This document shows, in pieces, positions 5,913-10,113 of a stretch of 10,113 nucleotides of DNA. A program made the position numbers and the translations under genes. Position 1 is the stretch's first letter, and every line of letters begins with the position of its first letter. A model generated the notes under the pieces. That model was not told the DNA's origin. It saw nothing but the letters and a program-made list of their open reading frames with translations, and did no database searches. Origin of the DNA: Sedimenticola sp. (GTDB taxonomy: Bacteria; Pseudomonadota; Gammaproteobacteria; Chromatiales; Chromatiaceae); contig JALWGP010000246.1 in assembly GCA_027038775.1 (NCBI GenBank), positions 1 to 10,113 of the forward strand, read 5' to 3'.

Positions 5913-7418
5913 ATGACCCCCGAACAGTTCCAGGCCCTGGCCGACCAGGGCTACAACCGCATCCCCCTCGTCTGCGAGGTCCTCGCCGACCTCGATACGC
6001 CGCTCAGCGTCTATCTCAAGCTGGTGGAGGGGCGGCCTTTCGGCTACCTCTTCGAATCGGTGCACGGCGGCGAAAAGTGGGGGCGCTACTCCATCATCGG
6101 CCTGCCCTGTCGCACCCGCCTGGAGGTGAAGGACCACCGGGTACGGGTGATCCGTGACGGCGAGGTGGCGGAGGAATCGGAGGAGGCCGACCCGCTGGCC
6201 TTCATCGAGCGCTTCCAGCAGCGCTACCGGGTTCCCGAGCTGCCCGACCTGCCCCGCTTCACCGGGGGGCTGGTGGGCTATTTCGGCTACGACACCGTGC
6301 GCTACATCGAGCCCCGCCTGGACCGGGGCGACAAGCCCGATCCCCTGGGTACGCCCGACATCCTGCTCATGGTCTCCGACGAGGTGGTGGTCTTCGACAA
6401 CCTGCGCGGGCGCATGTACCTCATTGTCCACGCCGACCCGCAGCGGGGCGACACCTTCGAATCCACCCAGGCGCGCATCTCCGCCCTGGTGGAGAAGCTG
6501 CGTGAGGGTTCCTTGCGGCGGGTGAGGGGCGAGCCCCACGCGGTGGAGGAGTCGGACTTCGTTTCCGGCTTCACCGAGGCGGGCTTCAAGCAGGCGGTGG
6601 AGCGCATCAAGGAGTACATCGTCGAGGGGGACTGCATGCAGGTGGTGATCTCCCAGCGCCTCTCCATCCCCTTCCATGCCCCGCCGCTCGATCTCTACCG
6701 CGCCCTGCGCGGCCTCAACCCTTCGCCCTACATGTATTTCCTCGACTTCGGCGACTTCCAGGTGGTGGGCTCCTCGCCCGAGATCCTGGTGCGGCTGGAA
6801 GAGGGCGAGGTGACGGTGCGGCCCATCGCCGGCACCCGCCGCCGCGGCCACACGGCGGAGGAGGACCGCGCCCTCGAGGCCGAGCTGCTGGCCGACCCCA
6901 AGGAGCTGGCCGAGCACCTGATGCTCATCGACCTGGGGCGAAACGACGTGGGCCGGGTGGCGAAGGTGGGCACGGTGCGGCTCACCGAGAAGATGGTGGT
7001 GGAGCGCTACTCCCACGTGATGCACATCGTCTCCAACGTGGTGGGCGAGCTGCGCGAGGGACTCACCGCCATCGACGTGCTGCGCGCCACCTTTCCCGCC
7101 GGCACCGTCTCGGGCGCGCCCAAGATCCGTGCCATGGAGATCATCGATGAGCTGGAGCCGGTGAAGCGCGGCGTCTATTCCGGGGCTGTGGGCTACCTCT
7201 CCTGGAACGGCAACATGGACACCGCCATCGCCATCCGCACCGCCGTCATCCAGGGCGGCCAGCTCCACATCCAGGCCGGTGCCGGCGTGGTGGCCGACTC
7301 CCTTCCCGAGCTGGAGTGGAAGGAGACCATGAACAAGGGGCGGGCGGTGTTCCGTGCCGTCAGCCTGGCCGAGGCCGGCCTCGAACGCCACGTCTGCGAG
7401 ACCGGGGAGGAGGGCTGA
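5913..7418 (+). CDS. trpE: Anthranilate synthase component I
   Basis: A 501-residue enzyme subunit that converts chorismate to anthranilate using ammonia delivered by the TrpG glutaminase; it is the committed and usually Trp-inhibited step. The N-terminal domain starts [15 protein letters not shown] and contains the tryptophan-binding region [17 protein letters not shown] (Ser49 corresponds to the feedback-inhibition LLES motif; here it is LFES). The C-terminal chorismate-binding domain has [15 protein letters not shown] (around 335-348), [17 protein letters not shown] (from 397), [17 protein letters not shown] and the final [10 protein letters not shown]. The protein closely resembles pseudomonad TrpE as I remember it. 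ATG 5913 has a good ribosome-binding site; GTG 5889 would add eight residues not typical of the family. trpG starts 3 nt after the stop. Regulation probably involves the Trp-codon leader just upstream. Confidence 0.97.
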   Translation: MTPEQFQALADQGYNRIPLVCEVLADLDTPLSVYLKLVEGRPFGYLFESVHGGEKWGRYSIIGLPCRTRLEVKDHRVRVIRDGEVAEESEEADPLAFIERFQQRYRVPELPDLPRFTGGLVGYFGYDTVRYIEPRLDRGDKPDPLGTPDILLMVSDEVVVFDNLRGRMYLIVHADPQRGDTFESTQARISALVEKLREGSLRRVRGEPHAVEESDFVSGFTEAGFKQAVERIKEYIVEGDCMQVVISQRLSIPFHAPPLDLYRALRGLNPSPYMYFLDFGDFQVVGSSPEILVRLEEGEVTVRPIAGTRRRGHTAEEDRALEAELLADPKELAEHLMLIDLGRNDVGRVAKVGTVRLTEKMVVERYSHVMHIVSNVVGELREGLTAIDVLRATFPAGTVSGAPKIRAMEIIDELEPVKRGVYSGAVGYLSWNGNMDTAIAIRTAVIQGGQLHIQAGAGVVADSLPELEWKETMNKGRAVFRAVSLAEAGLERHVCETGEEG

Positions 7419-7421
7419 GCC

Positions 7422-8000
7422 ATGCTGCTGATGATCGACAACTACGACTCCTTCACCTTCAACCTGGTGCAGTACTTCGGCGAGCTGGGCGCCGAGGTGA
7501 AGGTGGTGCGCAACGACGAGGTGACGGTGGCCGACATCGAGGCCATGGCGCCCGATCACCTGGTGATCTCCCCCGGCCCCTGCACCCCCGACGAGGCGGG
7601 CATCTCGGTGGAGGCCATCCGCTATTTCGCGGGGAAACTGCCCATCCTGGGCGTCTGCCTGGGCCACCAGTCCATCGGCCAGGCCTTCGGCGGGAAGATC
7701 GTCCATGCCAAGGAGATCATGCATGGCAAGACCTCGCCCATCTTCCACAAGGACACGGGGGTTTTCACCGGCCTGGACAACCCTTTCACCGCCACCCGCT
7801 ACCACTCCCTGGTGATCGACCAGGAGAGCCTGCCCGACTGCCTGGAGGTGATCGCCTGGACCGGCCAGATGGGCGCCATCGACGAGATCATGGGCGTGCG
7901 CCACCGGGAACACGACATCCAGGGGGTCCAGTTCCACCCCGAGTCCATTCTCACCGAGCACGGCCACCGGCTGCTGCAGAACTTCCTGGAGGGGAGATGA
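7422..8000 (+). CDS. trpG: Anthranilate synthase component II (glutamine amidotransferase)
   Basis: A 192-residue class I glutamine amidotransferase that releases ammonia from glutamine for TrpE. The catalytic triad is present: Cys79 in LGVCLGHQ, and His172 with Glu174 in QFHPES. The N-terminal [19 protein letters not shown] and the oxyanion-region [13 protein letters not shown] are family signatures. The protein is a stand-alone glutaminase, not fused to TrpD as in E. coli, which matches pseudomonad-type operons. Such proteins can also serve PabB in folate synthesis (TrpG/PabA), so the gene could be bifunctional; no separate pabA is seen here. The ATG lies 3 nt after the trpE stop, and trpD begins 4 nt after this stop, indicating one transcript. 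Confidence 0.96.
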   Translation: MLLMIDNYDSFTFNLVQYFGELGAEVKVVRNDEVTVADIEAMAPDHLVISPGPCTPDEAGISVEAIRYFAGKLPILGVCLGHQSIGQAFGGKIVHAKEIMHGKTSPIFHKDTGVFTGLDNPFTATRYHSLVIDQESLPDCLEVIAWTGQMGAIDEIMGVRHREHDIQGVQFHPESILTEHGHRLLQNFLEGR

Positions 8001-8004
8001 GGCC

Positions 8005-9027
8005 ATGAACATGCAACAAGCCATCGCCGCCGTCCTGGAACGGAGAGACCTCTCCGGGACGGAGATGACCGACGTCATGCGCGCCATCATGACCGGCGGC
8101 GCCACGCCGGCGCAGATCGGCGGCTTCCTCGTGGGCCTGCGCATGAAGGGCGAGACGGTGACCGAGATCAGCGCCGCGGCGCAGGTGATGCGGGAGCTGG
8201 CCAGCGGCGTGGACATCTCCGGGCTGGACCACGCCGTGGACATCGTGGGCACCGGCGGCGACGCTTCGGGCACCTTCAACATCTCCACCGCCTCCATGTT
8301 CGTGGCGGCGGCGGCGGGCTGCCACGTGGCCAAGCACGGCAACCGCTCGGTCTCCAGCAAGTCGGGCAGCGCCGACGTGCTGGAGGCGGCGGGCATCCGC
8401 CTGGATCTCACGCCCGAACAGGTGGCGCGGTGCGTGCGCGAGGTGGGCGTGGGTTTCATGTTCGCGCCCGGCCACCACAGCGCCATGAAGCACGCCATCG
8501 GCCCACGCCGGGAGATGGGGGTGCGCACCCTCTTCAACGTGCTGGGACCGCTCACCAACCCCGCCGGCGTGCCCAACCAGCTGCTGGGGGTCTTCAGCGA
8601 CGAGCTGCTCGAACCCCTGGCCGAGGTGTTGCAGCGCCTGGGCAGCCGCCACGTCATGGTGGTCCACTCCGAGGAGGGGCTGGACGAGATCGGCATCGAG
8701 GGCAAGACCGAGGTGGCCGAGCTGAAGGACGGCACCATCCGCCGCTATGCCATCTGGCCCGAGGAGTTCGGCCTGCAGCGTGCCTCCCTGGGAGAGATCC
8801 GGGTGGAGGGACCGGAAGAGAGCCTGGCCGTGATCCGCTCGGTGCTGGAGGACCATGCCGGCCCGGCGCGCGACATCGTGGCCCTCAACGCAGGCGCCGC
8901 CATCTACGTGGCGGGAGTGGCCGCCGACCTGAAAGAGGGGGTGGAGAAGGCGCGCCAGGCGCTGGCCGGCGGTGAGGCGCGCAACCGGCTCGACCGGCTG
9001 GTGATCCTCACCCAGAGCTTCGATTGA
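8005..9027 (+). CDS. trpD: Anthranilate phosphoribosyltransferase
   Basis: A 340-residue enzyme that transfers phosphoribose from PRPP to anthranilate. The small helical N-terminal domain (1-70) is followed by the PRPP-binding GTGGD (82-86), NIST (92-95), [19 protein letters not shown] (from 110), the anthranilate-site region [16 protein letters not shown] and [12 protein letters not shown] (about 157-187), and the Mg-binding Asp227-Glu228 pair in [11 protein letters not shown]. Length is normal and no key residue is missing. Start ATG 8005 follows the purine-rich GGAGGGGAG at 7988-7996; an in-frame ATG at 8011 is an alternative that would remove only two residues. The gene sits between trpG and trpC, with a 37-nt gap to the latter. 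Confidence 0.97.
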   Translation: MNMQQAIAAVLERRDLSGTEMTDVMRAIMTGGATPAQIGGFLVGLRMKGETVTEISAAAQVMRELASGVDISGLDHAVDIVGTGGDASGTFNISTASMFVAAAAGCHVAKHGNRSVSSKSGSADVLEAAGIRLDLTPEQVARCVREVGVGFMFAPGHHSAMKHAIGPRREMGVRTLFNVLGPLTNPAGVPNQLLGVFSDELLEPLAEVLQRLGSRHVMVVHSEEGLDEIGIEGKTEVAELKDGTIRRYAIWPEEFGLQRASLGEIRVEGPEESLAVIRSVLEDHAGPARDIVALNAGAAIYVAGVAADLKEGVEKARQALAGGEARNRLDRLVILTQSFD

Positions 9028-9064
9028 CGGCCATGTTCCCGGGCGTCCGTGACGACCAGTTTAG

Positions 9065-9865
9065 ATGAGCAATACCCCCGACATCCTGAAGAAGATCGTC
9101 GCCCGCAAGCGCGAGGAGATCGCCGAGGCCAGGCGCCGGGTTCCCGAGGCGGAGCTGCGCGCCTCCCTCGAGGGGAAGTCTCCGCCCCGCGGCTTCGTGA
9201 AGTCCCTCGAGGAGAAGATCGCCGCCGGCCTGCCCGGCGTCATCGCCGAGATCAAGAAGGCCTCGCCTTCGAAGGGGGTGCTGCGCGAGGATTTTCATCC
9301 TGCGGAGATCGCCCGCAGCTACGCCGCCCACGGCGCCGCCTGCCTCTCGGTGCTCACCGACCGGGACTTCTTCCAGGGCTCGCCCGACTACCTGCAGCAG
9401 GCGCGCGCCGCCTGCGAGCTGCCGGTGATCCGCAAGGATTTCATCGTCGACCCCTACCAGGTCTACGAGGCGCGTGCCATGGAGGCCGACTGCATCCTGC
9501 TCATCGTCGCCTGCCTGGACGATGCCCATCTCCGGGAACTGAACGACCTGGCCATGGCGCTGGGCATGGACGTGCTCATCGAGGTGCACGACGCCGCGGA
9601 GCTGGAACGGGCGCTGGCGGTGGAGAACCCCATGGTGGGCATCAACAACCGAAACCTGCGCACCTTCGAGGTGAGCCTGCAGACCACCCTGGACCTGCTG
9701 GAGCGGATCCCGGACGGGAAGCTGGTGATCACCGAGTCGGGAATCCTCGCCAGGGAGGACGTGGCCCTCATGCGCAGGCACGGTGTGAACGGTTTCCTGG
9801 TGGGCGAGGCCTTCATGCGCGCCGCGGATCCCGGCGAGCGGCTGGCCGAGCTCTTCGGCCTGTAG
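9065..9865 (+). CDS. trpC: Indole-3-glycerol phosphate synthase
   Basis: A 266-residue TIM-barrel enzyme that ring-closes carboxyphenylaminodeoxyribulose phosphate to indole-3-glycerol phosphate. Catalytic and binding residues are in place: Glu62 and Lys64 in [11 protein letters not shown], Lys124 in [10 protein letters not shown], Glu173 in DVLIEVHD, Asn195 in GINNRNL and Glu224 in ITESGIL. It is monofunctional, without the TrpF domain fused in E. coli. The start is fixed by an in-frame TAG directly before the ATG; there is no clear Shine-Dalgarno, unusual within this operon. The stop TAG (9863-9865) is part of the GTAG head of a REP element. trpF, trpB and trpA are not in the window and are presumably elsewhere, as in pseudomonads. 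Confidence 0.97.
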   Translation: MSNTPDILKKIVARKREEIAEARRRVPEAELRASLEGKSPPRGFVKSLEEKIAAGLPGVIAEIKKASPSKGVLREDFHPAEIARSYAAHGAACLSVLTDRDFFQGSPDYLQQARAACELPVIRKDFIVDPYQVYEARAMEADCILLIVACLDDAHLRELNDLAMALGMDVLIEVHDAAELERALAVENPMVGINNRNLRTFEVSLQTTLDLLERIPDGKLVITESGILAREDVALMRRHGVNGFLVGEAFMRAADPGERLAELFGL

Positions 9866-9920
9866 GAGCGGCGCCCTCGCCGCGAATGTTTGGGGTTCGG
9901 CCCGGGGGCGGGCCTCCTAC
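9862..9920. repeat. BIME II: type A REP (+) facing type B REP (-)
   Basis: The type A half (9862-9886, + strand) has head GTAGGA, stem GCGGCG / CGCCGC, loop CCCT and tail GAA. After 9 nt the type B half (9896-9920, minus strand) has head GTAGGA, stem GGCCCG / CGGGCC with a 4-nt C loop, and tail GAA. The pair could fold into one long cruciform or two hairpins. It lies directly at the end of trpC and supplies its stop codon. Likely roles, from what is known of BIMEs, are mRNA 3' end protection or attenuation of read-through. Confidence 0.88.
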
Positions 9921-9923
9921 AGG

Positions 9924-9984
9924 GTAGGAGCGGCGCCTCCGCCGCGAAAGGTTTTGGGGTTCGGTCCGGGGGCGGGCCTCCTGC
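9924..9984. repeat. BIME III: second A/B REP pair
   Basis: A tandem copy of BIME II starting 3 nt after it. The type A half (9924-9948) keeps the full 6-bp stem but has loop CCTC. The spacer is 11 nt. The type B half (9960-9984, minus strand) is slightly degenerate: the head reads GCAGGA and one stem base has changed (CGGACC), which leaves a G-T wobble in one strand's hairpin. Confidence 0.85.
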
Positions 9985-9993
9985 GGGGCAAGG

Positions 9994-10018
9994 GTAGGAG
10001 CGGCGCCCTCGCCGCGAA
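9994..10018 (+). repeat. Solitary type A REP
   Basis: A third type A copy in the same orientation, identical over all 25 nt to the one at 9862-9886 (loop CCCT). No type B partner follows; the next sequence is the end of the convergent crp-like gene. It may be a truncated tandem unit. Confidence 0.85.
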
Positions 10019-10030
10019 TCCAAAGAAGGT

Positions 10031-10045
10031 CCCGCGTTCAGCGGG
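10031..10045 (-). terminator. Weak hairpin at the end of the crp-like gene
   Basis: CCCGC (10031-10035) pairs with GCGGG (10041-10045) across a 5-nt loop that contains the stop codon of the minus-strand gene. Read on the minus strand it is followed by ACCTTCTTTGG, a poor U-tract. It could be a weak terminator; the stem is short and the assignment is tentative. Confidence 0.2.
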
Positions 10046-10113
10046 TTCCCAGGATCACCATGGTCTTGCCTTTCACCCGGATCAGCCCCTGGGCCTCCAG
10101 GTTTTTGAGCACG
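10038..10113 (-). CDS. crp: CRP/Vfr-type transcription regulator, C-terminal fragment
   Basis: Only the last 24 codons are visible, read on the minus strand and ending in TGA (10040-10038). The peptide VLKNLEAQGLIRVKGKTMVI, followed by LGTR, matches the C-terminal end of the winged-helix DNA-binding domain of CRP; the E. coli protein ends with a very similar LEDQ...LISAHGKTIVVYGTR. In Pseudomonas the homologue vfr lies next to trpC, and the same convergent arrangement is seen here. The cAMP-binding domain and recognition helix are outside the window, so cAMP dependence cannot be judged. Another CRP-family member is possible, but the LGTR ending and the location favour Crp/Vfr. Confidence 0.8.
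   Translation of the reverse strand, partial: VLKNLEAQGLIRVKGKTMVILGTR

Larger units (their letters stand above)
5819..5917 (+). promoter_or_regulatory. trp leader: long-range pairing of trpL start with trpE ribosome-binding site and start
   Basis: GTCATGACG (5819-5827, including the trpL ATG) is exactly complementary to CGTCATGAC (5909-5917, including the trpE ATG). After an internal loop (A5828 against AGAA at 5905-5908), CCACG (5829-5833) pairs with CGTGG (5900-5904). The 14 pairs would enclose the trpE GGAG Shine-Dalgarno and both start codons. Both start regions contain the palindrome GTCATGAC, which is why they are at once direct repeats and complementary. Sequence complementarity is seen; a regulatory role is inferred. 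Confidence 0.4.

Noticed and set aside
5820..8738. A very long open frame on the minus strand opposite trpE, trpG and trpD (and a similar one opposite the GGDEF-EAL gene, 1995-4277).
   Set aside because: High GC leaves few stops in antisense frames. The translations are His/Gln/Leu/Gly-rich with no recognisable domain, and they lie opposite genes with complete catalytic motifs.
9862..10018. Regularly spaced repeats considered as a CRISPR array.
   Set aside because: The units are palindromic hairpins in alternating orientation, the gaps are only 3-12 nt, and a copy occurs 4 kb away; no cas genes are present.

Overview
The window is a high-GC stretch of chromosome from a gammaproteobacterium. 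Gene content and order (argS followed by a SPOR/FtsN-type gene; rpe-gph-trpE-trpG-trpD-trpC with a convergent crp/vfr-type gene) resemble Pseudomonas and purple-sulfur/Ectothiorhodospiraceae-like lineages. GTAGGAG-headed REP repeats fit the same groups. I cannot name the genus. Almost everything reads on the + strand; only the truncated crp-like gene at the right edge is on the minus strand.

Layout. (1) 1-834: the 3' end of argS, then an FtsN-like cell-division protein 3 nt downstream. (2) 876-4265: a two-gene signalling unit, a FIST-domain sensor overlapping by one base (TGATG) a PAS-PAS-GGDEF-EAL c-di-GMP enzyme with apparently complete active sites. (3) 4338-5697: rpe and gph, 1 nt apart, for sugar-phosphate metabolism and phosphoglycolate repair. 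(4) 5755-9865: the tryptophan operon trpL-trpE-trpG-trpD-trpC, taking chorismate to indole-3-glycerol phosphate. (5) 9862-10018: a cluster of REP/BIME palindromes between convergent trpC and crp. (6) 10038-10113: the C-terminus of a CRP/Vfr-type regulator.

The best unannotated signal is the trpE leader. A 14-codon frame at 5822-5866 reads [14 protein letters not shown] and stops one codon after two tandem Trp codons, a classical trp leader-peptide arrangement. Only 46 nt separate its stop from the trpE ATG, and I see no hairpin followed by a U-tract there. Instead, the leader start region (5819-5833) can pair with the trpE ribosome-binding site and start codon (5900-5917) through 9+5 base pairs, which suggests control of translation initiation rather than, or in addition to, transcription termination.

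The second signal is a two-hairpin REP family. Type A (GCGGCG stem) and type B (GGCCCG stem) share a GTAGGA head and GAA tail and are arranged as convergent pairs. One pair follows gph and two follow trpC, in opposite orientation, so they bracket the trp operon. The stop codons of both gph and trpC (TAG) are formed by the GTAG head of the adjacent REP. In type A copies all substitutions fall in the loop. No transposase or RAYT gene is present in the window.
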